A stretch of DNA of 64,000 nucleotides from Apis mellifera (Eukaryota; Arthropoda; Insecta; Hymenoptera; Apidae), in contig NC_037638.1 in NCBI RefSeq assembly GCF_003254395.2, forward strand, positions 3,908,501-3,972,500, read 5' to 3'. The position numbers and the translations under genes are program-made. The stretch's first letter is position 1. Each line of letters begins with the position of its first letter. Shown piece by piece: positions 23,371 to 37,099 of the stretch. The notes under the pieces were generated by a model. That model saw nothing but the letters and a program-made list of their open reading frames with translations, ran no database searches and had not been told where the DNA came from.

Positions 23371-26300
23371 ATAAAGAAAGCAGATAAAATATATTTCCCC
23401 TTTTTTTAATTCGAAAAATAATAATTTTCTTTCAGAAATTTCTATCTACGAACAATTCAAAATCCAAAAATATCCCGTTCCAACATCTTGAGAAGAAAAT
23501 AAAGGAAGAATAATCAGAACGTTCCCGTATTCAAATCCACTAACAACCCCCAAAGCCTCCAAAAGCACGCGACGAAACATCAAGAGACATCTCTCCTCTC
23601 CCTCCTCCCCTCCTTCTCTATTTGTCCACCACGCAACACTAAAATTCCTGCCAGACAACGTCACAAAAAGAGGAATAACGAATCATCATTTACAACGAGA
23701 TAAAATATTGGCACAATTTTATAAACAAATCTACTCGAATATATATCCATACACGTGCAACATATGCATGTATTAACAACAAGGATTAACAACAAGAATC
23801 TCTCTGGGTTCACATCCGGTGAAACGCAGGATAGGAATGGTAGAGTTCTTTTCGAGGGGAAGAGAAGGTGAGAAACGAAGGCGAGAGGATGGGGGGAGGG
23901 ACCGAGCGAGAAAATTCAATTCCATGGTCGATTTTGCAACCAGTCTGCCGGATTACTGCCGGTACACGCTCCCATGGATGAAGGGATTATTCCATCCCAC
24001 GCGTACAACTGTTTTGTCGATCGTGTCTCTCCTTCTAAACTTTTTTCAGAGTCGGATTGATTACATCGAGAATGGAATATAATTAAGGGGAAGGCAAGGA
24101 GAATCGTGGAAGGATCGATGGAACGTTCTTGGATGAGATATAAAAAAAAGGATTTGAGTAAATTTAAAATACTTGTTGTTGGAGAAAAATTTGGAATTGA
24201 TTTTAAAAAATTATTCGAAGGAAATTTGAGAAATAATTGATGGATTCAATTTGTACGAGTGTATACAGCAGTTTAATTGCAACGTTTTTTGGAGAAGAAA
24301 AGGTGTCTTGTGATACGAGGAATTCAATTTCAAATATTATTTATCGTATACGATTAATTAATTGGACTAATTTAAAAAAAAAGTATACGGGAAATATACA
24401 GAGAGACAGTGTTGAATATATATATATATAGAATTGTACAATTGTCCGGATATGCATCAAGGCTCACTCTCATTTGTACGGTTGGTTTCAACCTTGTGAT
24501 TTCTCGCAGCTAATATCTTTCCCGCGACATTCCTAGAAGGGAGAATTATTTGTGCCGTTAGTAGAGTGCATGTCAACTGGCGAAACGATTTATCGCCCGT
24601 AATAAACTTTTCCCTGTGATCGTCTCTTATTACAAAACGCTCGTCCCTTTATTTTTCCGTAGCGTATTGGGGAACGTGGATCCGCTTGTTTATTTACGCG
24701 TCTACGGATTTTACTTGTTTCATTCCTTTTTCAATTCTATCTATATGAAATCGTGTGTATTTATAATTATTTTTTCGATATACGACTTTTTACTAAATTT
24801 GTTTTAAATCAAAAGTATTAAAATATTCTCAGAAAAAGAATAAACTGTGCTATTGAAGTCACGCTTTTCGTTTTATCTTGATACCTCGATCGGTTGCCAA
24901 GATATAAGGATTTCTCTTTAAAAAAACGCGTATTATATTCTAGGAAACGCTCGCTTCGTCACGTGACTAGAGCGACGCGAGGTCCGGGCGAGAATGCAGA
25001 ACGATCGCTAAAAATCATCTTTTCTTTACACGATGATATCTCGGGAACCGAAAGTCGTATAGAGATAAATGAAAGTGTATTTTAAAGGGCAAAGTTCCAC
25101 GATTCCAACGATCTTTCGTTCATCGATCGAAAATTATTACATTCGGAGTTAGAATCGTTCAAAGTTTTTCTAATTTTAATACACTTTTAGCGCGCACAAG
25201 TAAGTACATAATATAATCTATAACGTTATATAATATAAACGGTTCGATATCCCGCGAATAAAAATAACTTCTACATTCCCATGATTTCGCGATACCATTC
25301 GAATTCCATTTTTGCTAAAACAAGATTGTATACGTATCGGGATGAAGCGGTCCAAACAACCGTGCGACAAGGATATCTTGTTTGGCGCAAAAATACCGCG
25401 TATCACGGCCAGCCAGCCAATAATAATTGTTAATCCTGTATTTTCTGCCACCGGTACCCGATAGAGATATCCGAACGTGGCTATTTCACGGCAATAAATT
25501 TTCGGGAATGCGATAAAGCACGCCATTTCGACGGTCGGATTCCATTCGCCACCGCGAATGGATCTAATTTTTTCCTTTTTTTCCTCTCTCTCTCTCTCTC
25601 TCTTTTTTTTTGTTCTTTTTCCCTTTTTCGAGTTCCTACGCACTCGCGGATACGCCCACGGCATAACGTAATGCACAAATGCAAAATCGCGGACCCGCGG
25701 GGGATTTAACGATATGTACCGTTGCCGACGGCGAATTATGTTACCTCGCGTACCTGTGTGAACTATTCCCTCCCTCTCTTCCTGTCTGTTTTCGTCTCCG
25801 AGTCTCTGTCTCGTTTATCGTCGGCGCAACGGAGAATTGTTACGCTAGATTCGTGATTCGATTACGGGGAAATTCGTTTAAGCGGAAAAATTATTCCGCC
25901 ATATCTCGACGACGGGTATACAACAGGTGCGCCGGAACCCGATTAATCACTATTTATCGTTATGTTATTTCGTTTATCGAATAAATATCAAGTATAATTG
26001 CAGAGTTTCGAATTATTTCGAACTTTTTTTCAAAGTCGTTTAAACTTAATTATTATCGCCCCGGTACGAACATATTCGCTATTTCCGATACTCGAAAAAA
26101 TGAAATTCGAATTTCTTATTTCATCGCTCGAAATTTAACACTCGCTTTAACTCAATTTCGACGAATTCGCGGAGTAAGTAAAGATAAATCGTGATCAAGC
26201 AAAATCAACTACGAATAAAAAAAGGGATAAAAGAAGAAAATTCTATAATATTATTTTGTATAATAATATGCAACGTACAATGGTATTCGAGTATTCGTAA

Positions 26301-27537
26301 GGGATGAAAAACGGCGGTTAATATAAAATTTAAAAGGACGGTATTTGGTCAATTATATACTATAAAAGGGTAATCGTTTCTTTCCCCTCCCCTTGTGTCG
26401 TTCGCTTTTATTTACCCGCCGCTACATTTAAATAAACTTTCGTTCATTCCCCCCCCCCTCTTCTCCCTTTATACCCCGCGATATTTATGAATAAATACAC
26501 CCGCATAAAAGAAAATTACAAGCACGTTATTTTCATCATAATTAAAGGGAAAAGTTCCAACTTCCATAAATATTATTCTTCCCCGTGACATCTGCATAAT
26601 CCCGGGGAAAATTCACCGCGGTGAAAAAAAAAAAAAAGAGAGAGAGAAGAACGGTGAAAACTTATTTGCAAGGGAACTCTTCTTATCTCTAACGAACCTC
26701 CTCCCCCTTCCAGATCCTGCCTCCCCCATTCACCCTCTTTCTCCTTCTCTCCTCTCGAATTTAACCATTCGCCGATGATTCGTGTTTGATTCGAAGAGAG
26801 GAGATGGATGAAAAAATTCGTGATTCAATTTATTTCCTTTCAAAAATACTTCTAATCCTTGAACAAAAATTCAATCTCCTCCTTTGATGACTCGAGAAAA
26901 TTATTATTATTATTATTATTATAACGCTGTGTTGAAATTTGAGCGAGAATATAATTCCGAAATTAGTTGGCAAAAAGTAAATAGCTTTTCCATAAATTTA
27001 TTCGATGGGATAACTCGTTAAAGGCAACAGAGACCCCCGTGTTCTAGCTTTTCTAAACATCAATTTTCAAACGTGTTATTACTCGTTAAAACTTATAATT
27101 ACGGATTACTTTTTGTTATATCGGAAAGTTATGGATACGAACAGATTATATTTCAACGACACTCGTTTCCATTACGAATTTTAAACGAGGGGGGGGGGGG
27201 GGGATGAGATTCAATTTTCATCGACAAAAATTATTATTTTAAAATTCTTCGATTACAAATTACAAATTAAAAATCGAAACAAGTATCTCTTCGAAAAAAA
27301 GAAAGAGAAATTTTTCCTCGATTGAACGCGATAAATAAAGTGGCCGAGGGTGAAATTCACAGTCTTCCCTAAGCAAGCGAGATAAGGGATTGTCGACCCT
27401 GGCCCTGGATAAAGGTGGATAAAAATGTCTCGTTAACAGCTCGAAACGCTGTTACACCCGGAGAATAATACCAATTAGAAGTGGTACAAGCGCGATAATG
27501 TTTTATATATATATATATATATGTTTCACGAGTTAAT
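23371..27537. other. Intergenic region without a firmly recognisable gene
   Basis: Contains a G run at 27189-27203, an (ATT)n tract near 26900-26922 and a (CT)n tract near 25586-25602. GC-richer islands lie at about 25430-25900 and 27350-27500. An ATG-initiated 101-codon frame at 25679-25984 has mixed composition but no splice or homology support. Confidence 0.5.
27350..27500. other. GC-rich island next to gene B, possible regulatory element
   Basis: A compact segment of balanced base composition (around CCCTGGCCCTGGATAAAGG) in AT-rich DNA, with no open frame of note. It lies just beyond the proposed 3' end of gene B. Its function is unknown. Confidence 0.2.
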
Positions 27538-27608
27538 TTATTCTGGATAAAAGGAGCTTAGACTCTCCCCAGACAGTTTGCAACTGAATGCAGCAACAGT
27601 ACTAAAAC
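27538..27608 (-). CDS. Gene B candidate terminal exon with overlapping AATAAA
   Basis: The acceptor CGCATTGCAG| is followed by 22 codons and TAA. AATAAA overlaps the stop codon. The phase joins exactly with the central exon (split Ser codon). Confidence 0.35.
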
Positions 27609-27822
27609 CTGCAATGCGATCTCGTAATCCGAATGCCTGTTTTTCTTCAAGTGGCTCTTATATCGATTAATCGAAACAAAAAATTCAATTGGTAATTTCT
27701 CAAAGTTTATTTAATCGTTGAATTAAATTTTTGTCGAGTTGAAAGAAATATTTATTTGGACGATAAAGGAATAATCATTTTATATATCGATGTCTCTTCT
27801 TAAGGGAAAAAGATCGAGGATT

Positions 27823-27879
<57 letters not shown>

Positions 27880-28499
27880 TTTACTAGCAGCGTTGCACAA
27901 AGAAAAATCTTGTCGATAGTCCTTTATCTCTTGAAGGGTTTCCCTCCAAGCATTCCATAGTTGTAATTCCTGGTATTCTTTCAACTTTATCGAGGCAACG
28001 TGTCGTATCTTTTCATCGTGTTCCATCCGACGACGTAGACAGAAAAATAGCTGAGCTCGAGTCCTGGCAGCTCCTCGGGAGTGGCTTATTGATTGGAACA
28101 TCTGTTTAAGATTAATAGTAATTTTCCATCCTATCCTAAAATTTAATTTATTTTCCTCCAATATATCGTAAAAGAAAGGGAAAAAAAAATAACAAAAAAT
28201 CGCGATAAACGAAAGTTCGTTTTTATCAAATTTCGAAAATCGAATTTCTTTTTTCAAAAAGCAAATATAATTCTTCTTCCTCCTTTTTTTTTTTTTTCGA
28301 AAAAATCTCGTTTCGATTTTTTTTTTCCTCGCTCGTTATATACGTATACACACCGGTCATTGCGGGACACCGTGTATAATCCAGGCTGCTTTTTAACGAA
28401 GTTAACTCGAGCGGCGAGCGCGCGCGCGCCGGCATACACATGCAAGGTTAATTCGATATTCCGTGTGTGGTCGGTCGAGTAAAGTGTCAGTGCCGGCAT
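27538..28499 (-). CDS. Gene B: candidate small minus-strand gene, product unknown
   Basis: I do not recognise the product. The model has exons 28499-28350, 28101-27885 and 27608-27538 on the minus strand; all introns are GT..AG and all phases agree, giving about 145 residues. The middle exon is the most coding-like: a charged amphipathic helix including LKEYQELQLWNAWRETLQEI, between TTAAACAG| and GCTA|GTAAAT. The last exon encodes FSTVAAFSCKLSGESLSSF and ends at TAA, with an AATAAA poly(A) signal overlapping the stop. The last intron (276 bp) carries a long (CT)n tract just inside its donor. Weak points are poor pyrimidine tracts at both acceptors and an uncertain first exon; ATG 28101 could be the real start. 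Confidence 0.35.
27825..27877. repeat. (GA)n microsatellite
   Basis: About 26 AG dinucleotides in an uninterrupted run, 7 bp inside the proposed donor of gene B. Confidence 0.95.
27885..28101 (-). CDS. Gene B candidate central exon
   Basis: A 217-bp exon beginning with ATG immediately after an acceptor and ending in phase 1 at GTAAAT. It contains MFQSISHSRGAARTR, an Arg-rich stretch and a Glu/Lys/Gln-rich helix with two Trp residues. The frame stays open beyond both splice sites, so the exon ends rest on splice motifs alone. Confidence 0.4.
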
Positions 28500-31400
28500 C
28501 ACCTGTTGCTGCCAATTAACGAATGCGTCGCGGCTTGACGCCGGCTTTATGAAAAGTAAACGTGATCTTTTGCCTCGCGATTACCCTCCCTCCCGCTCCC
28601 GAGATCTCCATTGTCCCTTCGTTTTTGCCACGGAAAAATTCGTGTTAAATATCGTAACGTACAGTTACATACGTAAATTTCTATTATCAAATTCTAACGT
28701 TGAATTTGATAATTGGTAGTGGAACAGAAAAATTAATCGTAATTTGTGAAATGAATGTATATTTAATTATAGAAATTGTATTGAGGAATATTTTGTAGAT
28801 TTTTAATCAAATATCGTTTATAAAAATTTCGATTCGATCGAAAAGTGGTGAACAAGCGCTAACAAAATGATCGCGATAAATCGTAATGGATGGTTATATG
28901 GAAATGTACCGATATAGCGGTCTTAGAAAACTACCTCGCTATCTAACCTCATTTTCAGTTTATTGAAGATTGCATTCTTCTGCGCCATATGGCGCGCGAA
29001 TATCTAAATCGAATGTTTTCAACGAATGCGTATGAAATATACGCTCGCCGTGTATATCTTTCCGTTTCATCGATATTTATTTTCGACCACCTTAATGGAA
29101 GAACAACGTCCGATTAATCGTTCGTAGGATAAAAAAAATTATTTTAATCAAATATTTCGAACAGATCCTCCAGAACGAGTACGAAAGATTCTCTCGAGTA
29201 ACAAGTTTCGATAAAGTAACATTGTGTACACAACATAAGGATAACAAACGAAAAAAGACATCGTGTCTTATTGACTCGTTTTTAAATTAATATAAAGATT
29301 TTGTATCGAATTTCGAATAAAGGAATTTTCAACGGATACGAAGTCACAGTGTTCGCGCTCGTTTCGTGCTTTATCTCGCCCGTCTTACAGATGTAGACGG
29401 GAGATCAAGTTTCCAACTGTACTATACTATAGTTTGCCCGTATTTGCTATACTTTTGTTTGCCGGGCCATCGTTGACGGCGGGCTCTCCCTTGGCAGGTG
29501 GCTCTATCGGCTGGCCGAACCGTGCCAGAAATCAACGTTATTCCTCTCTTTTCGTCCATCGACCCGTCCCCCCCTCCCCACTTCTCCTTGCAAACGCGAC
29601 TGGAAACACGATCGATATGTAATAGCCTCGAGCCGTGGCTTCGAGGAAAAGTCACGGAAATTGATTTCGCGTAACGATGACCGGGTCAGAGAGACTAAGT
29701 CTATTCTCGGTTGGAATTTTTTTTTGATTTTCAAAATTAATATAATCGATTGGATAAATATTCATCGGGTTAAAGGATCAAATTGTAAAAACATCGAGAG
29801 TGGAAGATTTTCCATTCTAATTGTTCGAGCGAAAAACATTTCGAAAAAAAGAAAGGAAGAGAAAAAAATCAACACTTTTATTCGTTACGTCACCGATACC
29901 TTGTTTATAGGTAACGTTGATATGTCTATTGTGCGTATATTCACGGTGAAATTGAATAATAGAGGTACTTTTCCACGAGACCGCAAACAGCGGAGGCAAA
30001 TGAATCCACGAGGCGGCAGGCAGGCAACCAACCCTCCTCCTCTCCCCCCATTTACGATGCTTTTCAAACCCGCGGTAGTAAACTCGCGGCCGTCACAAAT
30101 GGCACCTCTATTTTATTCCTACCGAAGTACGTTTCTTTGTAGTTGAATAAAAATACAGGCGGCACTCACCGAGAGTTTTAGATGGAACAGAGTGGAACAG
30201 TTATGACTTGTTGCAGGGTGTTGGTGCACGAAACAGTGGGAAAAAGCGATAATTGAATCCGTTGGTAAATTTTTAGAGACGGAGTTGGGCGGTCGGTAAT
30301 TATGCCCTTTGTTATCGACCATCTTTCTCCTTTCTTTTTATAATTCCTTCTTTCTTCTTCTTTTTTGGTAATTATTTACAGGACACGAAGTAAAAGTAAT
30401 TCTCGTTAATTCTTAAACGAAAGAAATCGATGATCGATTTTTTTTATAAACAAATTTCTCGATTGAATTCTCATTTCAATTATCATTGAGGTATAAATAA
30501 CGTTTGGAAAATTGATAAGAAGCGCGTTTGAAAAGAGTATTAAATTTCATTAGCAAACACGAACGCTCTCAAAAGGAAAATTTATTTATCCTGAAAAATC
30601 TTTTATTCTGGAAGAATAAAAAAAAAACCCTCCTCTCTCAAATTTCAAAACGACCGCTGCTTCAAAATTGGATCAAAATCGCGCGCGTATTAAAAACGCA
30701 GTTTTTATCTCTTTATTATTATCTATCCGCTAAATCGAAATGGTGAGAGCTTTCATCTCGTCGATCAATTGATTGAAAAGAAAAAAAAAATCCAAACACG
30801 ATAATACGGTTAACCAGGAATATAATAAATAATTAAAAACGTAAATAATTTATTACGTGTATTCCTTTCTTTCAACTTGGACTCATTATTCCATATTATT
30901 TTATAAAATTATAAGCATAAGAAGGGAAGAGAAAAGAAGCGACGTCGAGGATGATAAAAGTGTTAACAAACTGTGAGAATCCCATTCGACGGTTATTATT
31001 CCAACTAACTTCATAAGATTGTAATAAAGAAGGGAAGAGGAGAAAATTCTTAAAAAATAAACATTCTCACCTCTCGAGTGCATGGAAATTAATAATCGTT
31101 GATAACGAAACGAATAACACAATCTTTCCAATATCAACTTTTCAATTATATATATAAAATTGATAATTCCTGAACCGATTTATTCATTCCAAGCACCTGG
31201 ATATTTTTCTCTCTCTCCAAGTTTCTTTCCAAATTACATCGGTCCTTTGCATCTCCAGATGACGAGACTCGATCGGTCTCCGCACATCGGGACCCAGTCG
31301 GTAATATCGCACCGAACTTAAAACAGCAAAACCGTACTTCCTCGCAAGGTATCAAACGTGTGGTTTCGAACGGAACTGAGACGAGGGAGGAGGAGGGGCA

Positions 31401-32834
31401 AAAGGAGATGGATGGCACGAAACGAAACGGTGGGCGCATTCATAATGTACACAGGCAACGGTCGATTAGATCGTCCCTGCCAATTAGAAACGAGGAACCA
31501 ATCTCCCTCTCTCTCTCTCTTTCTCTTTCTCTCTCGTATATATATACGTTGGATTCCTTGGCATTCGGATTGGAACTCCCTCGCGTCTCACGCGGTGTCC
31601 TCGAACGGTGTACGGCCGGCCGGCTATATCGATTCGTATCCACTGAATTAATTAATAACGCGGCCATTTTCTTTCCCGTATTGAAACCTTGAAACCGCCA
31701 TTTCCACTCCTTCCATCGATCCTTGGGAATCAAGCGCGCGGAAATAAGGCAGACCGACGTCTTTCCGACCCGTTCGAAAGATTGCATGGAAACTAAAGTG
31801 GGGAGGGGGGAGGAGCAGTGTGTCGGCCGAGAGAGAGAGAGATAGCTCGATATTGTCAATTTACGAAGATATTAGCTCCCGTGGCAGCGCGTGGAATGAG
31901 AGATTCGGTCGGAAATATCGGTCGGAATAATGTTTCGATCTTGCTCGATCTTTCTCTCCCTTTATTGAAAAGGGATTGCAGAGTGGAATGAAACGTAAAA
32001 AATCGTAATTAATCATTTTTCATTGGTATTTTTACCAGTCTAAATTTTATCGAGAAAAGATTTCTAAGCTTCTGATCCTGAATTTGAATACTGAACGTGT
32101 AAAAAGGAATAATAGAATTTCCCTATTAAAATATAATAAATGAATAATAAAAATGTTAAGAATATTAAAATTTTAATATTCTCAAAATCAGATGAAAAAT
32201 TCGTTTTAATAGATGTTTTAAAAAATTTCTCAACTTGGATATTATTCCATTTTTGTTTAGAAAAGGAAAAATATAGAGGAATTATTCCATTATCCAATTT
32301 TAAAATATATTTTTACCCTAAATTCTTAAAGGCTCTCAGAGGATGTATCGATCGATCTATAACAGAAATTACGTTCAACGCGAGATTTTTAATTTTTAAC
32401 GCGATTTTCAAATCTGCAAACGCAGTATGTGCGTGTGCGGATACACCGATAAGGTTGAATCATCGCGGTTAAACGCGTTATAAAGAAAAGGCAGATTAAC
32501 GATCCCGTTACTTTGTACGACGTCATAGGGTTCATGCTTACGGAAGAGGAGAGGGGGAAGCCAGGGATGTTGTTGAGAGTGTACCGCCTCAACGATATCA
32601 TGATTCACGATAACGATAACTGCACGGATGCCCGCGGCGGCACGGCGGCCACCATATTGAATTGCAATATTCGGAAATGGCGCCTTAATGCAACGGCGTT
32701 AAGCCTTCGTCGAGAATTTTTTAGCGGGGCGGCGGCGGCTCCTTTTATAAATTCGAAAATACGATCGCGTATATTTAAACAGGCGCGTTACTTTTTACTA
32801 CGTTGTTTGCATAATTTTCAATATGTATCAGGGA
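28500..32834. other. Intergenic region without a recognisable gene
   Basis: Mixed AT-rich DNA with GC-richer patches near 29440-29600, 30000-30110 and 31600-31830. A 161-codon frame at 29661-30146 has no homology or splice support. A CT-rich run lies near 31505-31535. No RNA gene is visible. Confidence 0.5.
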
Positions 32835-34385
32835 TGAATCGTAGAAAAGGGAAAAATGTCGTAAAAGGAGAAAAATTCGTTGGAAATTAACGATATAATT
32901 TTTAGAAGAAATTTATTATTATTTATTTATTATTTATTATTATATATTTATTTATTATATATCGTAGAAAAGGGAAAATGTCGTATAAAGAAAAAAATTC
33001 GTTGGAGACTAACGATATAATTTTTAGAAGAAATTTATATTATTATAATTTATATTATTATAAATAATAATTTTTAGAAATTATTATTTATTTATTATTT
33101 ATTATTATATATTTATTTATTATATATCGTAGAAAAGGGAAAATTAATCGTAAAAAGAAAAAAATTCGTTGGAGACTAACGATATAATTTTTAGAAGAAA
33201 TTTATATTATTATAATTTATATTATTATAAATAATAATTTTTAGAAATTATTATTTATTTATTATTTATTATTATATATTTATTTATTATATATCGTAGA
33301 AAAGGGAAAATTAATCGTAAAAAGAAAAAAATTCGTTGGAGACTAACGATATAATTTTTAGAAGAAATTTATATTATTATAAATAATAATTTTTAGAAAT
33401 TATTATTTATTTATTATTTATTATTATATATTTATTTATTATATATCGTAGAAAAGGGAAAATGTGAAAAGAAAAAAATTCGTTGGAGACTAACGATATA
33501 ATTTTTAGAAGAAATTTATATTATTATAATTTATATTATTATAAATAATAATTTTTAGAAATTATTATTTATTTATTATTTATTATTATATATTTATTTA
33601 TTATATATCGTAGAAAAGGGAAAATGTAAAAAGAAAAAAATTCGTTGGAGACTAACGATATAATTTTTAGAAGAAATTTATATTATTATAAATAATAATT
33701 TTTAGAAATTATTATTTATTTATTATTTATTATTATATATTTATTTATTATATATCGTAGAAAAGGGAAAATGTCGTAAAAAGAAAAAAATTCGTTGGAG
33801 ACTAACGATATAATTTTTAGAAGAAATTTATATTATTATAAATAATAATTTTTAGAAATTATTTATTTATTATTTATTATTATATATTTATTTATTATAT
33901 ATCGTAGAAAAGGGAAAATTAATCGTAAAAAGAAAAAAATTCGTTGGAGACTAACGATATAATTTTTAGAAGAAATTTATATTATTATAAATAATAATTT
34001 TTAGAAATTATTATTTATTTATTATTTATTATTACATATTTATTTATTATATATCGTAGAAAAGGGAAAATGTCGTAAAAAGAAAAAAATTCGTTGGAGA
34101 CTAACGATATAATTTTTAGAAGAAATTTATATTATTATAATTTATATTATTATAAATAATAATTTTTAGAAATTATTATTTATTTATTATTTATTATTAT
34201 ATATTTATTTATTATATATCGTAGAAAAGGGAAAATGTCGTATAAAGAAAAAAATTCGTTGGAGACTAACGATATAATTTTTAGAAGAAATTTATATTAT
34301 TATAATTTATATTATTATAAATAATAATTTTTAGAAATTATTATTTATTTATTATTTATTATTATATATTTATTTATTATTATAT
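32835..34385. repeat. AT-rich satellite, about 146-165 bp unit, 10 copies, each with a long hairpin
   Basis: The marker CGTAGAAAAGGGAAAAT recurs at about 32839, 32963, 33127, 33292, 33447, 33608, 33756, 33902, 34055 and 34218. Most units contain CGTTGGAGACTAACG and a 14-bp perfect inverted repeat, ATAAATAATAATTT, a TTAG loop, then the inverse (for example 33060-33091). Units differ mainly by presence or absence of a TATTATAATTTA insert, so copies are very similar and the array looks recent. Confidence 0.95.
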
Positions 34386-35666
34386 TATATATTTATTCAA
34401 TTCCTTTCCAGATATATAATCGTTTTTATTAATTGATTAATTTTAATCACGATTTTTTCTCTTCTTCCTGCGTGTCTTATTTTATGGACAAGGGGGAACG
34501 CGTAATTGAATTTCTTCCTCTTATCGTTATTGTTGGTTTTAAACATTGAACACCTTAAAAAAGTGGCTCCTCCCTTTTTATGCATCATTCCGTGATAAAT
34601 TTAACGTTAACTCGGTGGAACACGGGAAAGTTTTCCAAAGAAGAAACTTGCCACTCCATCTTTCGGAAAGATCTTTTCATAAAAATTTAATTAATATCAA
34701 TTATGGACGCGAGATAAGTGGATCAACACGAGGCGATGAATAAACATTATGGTCATAATGAATTTCCATTCTCCGTTTCCATTTTTATCGATATACGTAT
34801 ATAAAACGATCCGAAGAGAAAAACTGCTAAAGAAAAATTAAAATTTCAATAATTCACGGAAGTGTTAAGTAATCGAGATCTAAAAGGGATAAATTGTAAG
34901 GGGGAGGGGGATTGGAAATGTACGATTTTTCTCGATGGATTTATTTTCGAAAAAAAAAAAAAAAGCGGATCGAAAAAGATTTGTTGTTGTGGAGGGCGGC
35001 ATCAATCAATCGAATTCGAAGATTGACAAAGAGCTATTGAAAATTTCGCGGTCAAAGTTCATTGTTCTAGCAAGTACATCCCCCTTGTACACTGATCAAA
35101 ATCAGGTAAAAAAAAAAAAAAAAAAAAGGACTTAGATAGCAATATCCGGGTGAGGAGGGGGAGGGGGGGCGCGATACGTTCGTTTTAATCTCGATGGAAT
35201 TGGAGCAAAAGCCACATCGATCTGGCTCGATCGATGTGCGTACGTTATGCATTGACACTGACATACACTGTCAATCCGTCCAATGAAACCCTGATATCGG
35301 GAAATGTATTTTATTATTAAATTTCCTGTTCGAGTATGGTTGAAATTTTTTTTTCTCTCGTAAAAAGAGAGAGAGAGAAAATAGATAAAATAAAATAATG
35401 ATAATAATAATAAAAATAGTCCCGCATTCGTCTGAAACATTGTATCTCGATTATTTTATTTCCCTTTCCTTTCTCTTTCTTTCGACAGGTATTATTATAT
35501 CGAGGGAGAGGGACTGAATTGGAAAAAAAAAAAAAAGGTATTTTTAATCATCGTAACATCGAACCATCGCTAATTATTTTTAACGAGCGTTTCGACGCGA
35601 AACTTTTGTGAAAAATTTCATTTTCAATTATTTCTGTTTCAATAACGCGTGTCAAAAAAGGATGAA

Positions 35667-35670
<4 letters not shown>

Positions 35671-35713
<43 letters not shown>
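35671..35713. repeat. (TA)n microsatellite
   Basis: About 21 AT dinucleotides without interruption. Confidence 0.95.
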
Positions 35714-35716
<3 letters not shown>

Positions 35717-36229
35717 ATTTTGGAATCGTAAAAGTATCGACAGCATTGCTCTAAAAATCTTGAATTTCGTATCGTTAATTTCGATTCGATAATTTTAAGT
35801 TTTGAAAAAATTTTCGTACCGTGACACTTGTTGGGTCGGGTTTATTAAATCCGTATTTAGGGAGAAGAATAATTTGATACGGGCCATGCAAGCGCTTATC
35901 GTATATAAACAGAAACTCGACTCTCTAATTGGGTTAGAGAAAACGTGTTACTTGCCGATCGCGTGACGGGCTACTTGCCACGTTTTAATTGGAAGGGTGG
36001 GCTCCAACATTTAGGTAACTTTTGATAAGCGGGCGGGGCTAAACGAAAAGCGCGATAATTGGTAGTGGAAGTCGTGTTGAAGCGAAACATTTGCGTCGGA
36101 TAAAGGGCTGCGACGATATATTGGTTAGATCAAGCGAGGTGAAAAATAACTTTATCAAAAAAAAAAAAAAAAATACTTTTGTTTAGAAACATTTTTACGA
36201 TACACAACTAACTCGTCAACGTATAATTG

Positions 36230-36383
36230 TCGACTGTTTCGAGCTCGCTCGCCAAGTCTTTAGAGCGAGGAGTGGGGGGTTCGGTATCGACGAGCGGACC
36301 CGAAAATTGCCGAAAATGTGACTCGGCGGCTACGCCGATCGTAGCCGAGAACAGCCGAAGAAATAGATCGACGCGAAATTCAA
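36230..36383. other. GC-rich island with long open frames on both strands, possible exon
   Basis: On the + strand a frame including GPENCRKCDSAATPIVAE runs to a good donor (TTCAA|GTAAGA at 36384). On the - strand another frame (TEPPTPRSKDLASELETVDN) is also open, without an ATG, and ends at a stop near 36204. At most one can be real and no acceptor is convincing for either, so this is listed as an ambiguous exon-like island. Confidence 0.2.
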
Positions 36384-37099
36384 GTAAGAAACGAGCAAGC
36401 CAATTTTTTACTAATAATTCATATCAAATTTTTCTTTCTATAATTTTTATCTTTCTATTAACTCGACACGTAACGCTTCCATTATAAAGAATGGAGAATT
36501 TCGCGCCAGTTTACATAAATTTCATACGCGTCTGAAAAATTCGTCTGGAATTTCCGCAAGACTTCGTGGCTAACAACAGGAAGCGTAACAGTTACGTCAT
36601 TGTCGTCGTCGTCGTCGTCACTCGCGGAAAACACTCGCGGAACGGAAGACAACAAAAAGAGAGGAAATTTATTTTTGTATCTTTTGAATAACACTTCCAG
36701 AGGCGGCGCCCTCGGCTGCGTTCCGCCACCTGATTGGCGCTTTTAATTTTCCATTCATCCGGATGCAGCCGAGCCCGCGGGCCAACCAGTCTCTCGTTTC
36801 TCTATGAGCCAGCTTGTCCGCTTATAATAGAATTCGTGCAAAAATTTTGAACGCTCGTACACGATTAAATTTTCATACATATATATATATAGATATTATA
36901 GGTAATAGACACGTAAAACAAATAATTAATTCGCCACAAACTGGCCGTCATTTCCTCTAAAAAAAAAAAAAAAAAGAAAAGAGCCACGACGTTCATTTTT
37001 CACCCGATCATCCCGGATAGAGAGACTTGTCCGCGCACAGACACTCGGGAAATGAGTGTACGATGTCGTTCATATACAGGGCGGCCAGATGCCGTGGCT

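Noticed and set aside
25218..25676. 152-codon minus-strand frame
   Set aside because: The N-terminal part is encoded by a (CT)n tract and the rest has no recognisable motif or splice support.
29661..30146. 161-codon + frame
   Set aside because: The composition is AT-driven (Ile, Asn, Lys), there are no motifs, and a competing antisense frame overlaps it.
1..34385. Regular direct repeats resembling CRISPR arrays
   Set aside because: Units are contiguous AT-rich tandem repeats with no unique spacers or cas genes, in a eukaryotic genome.
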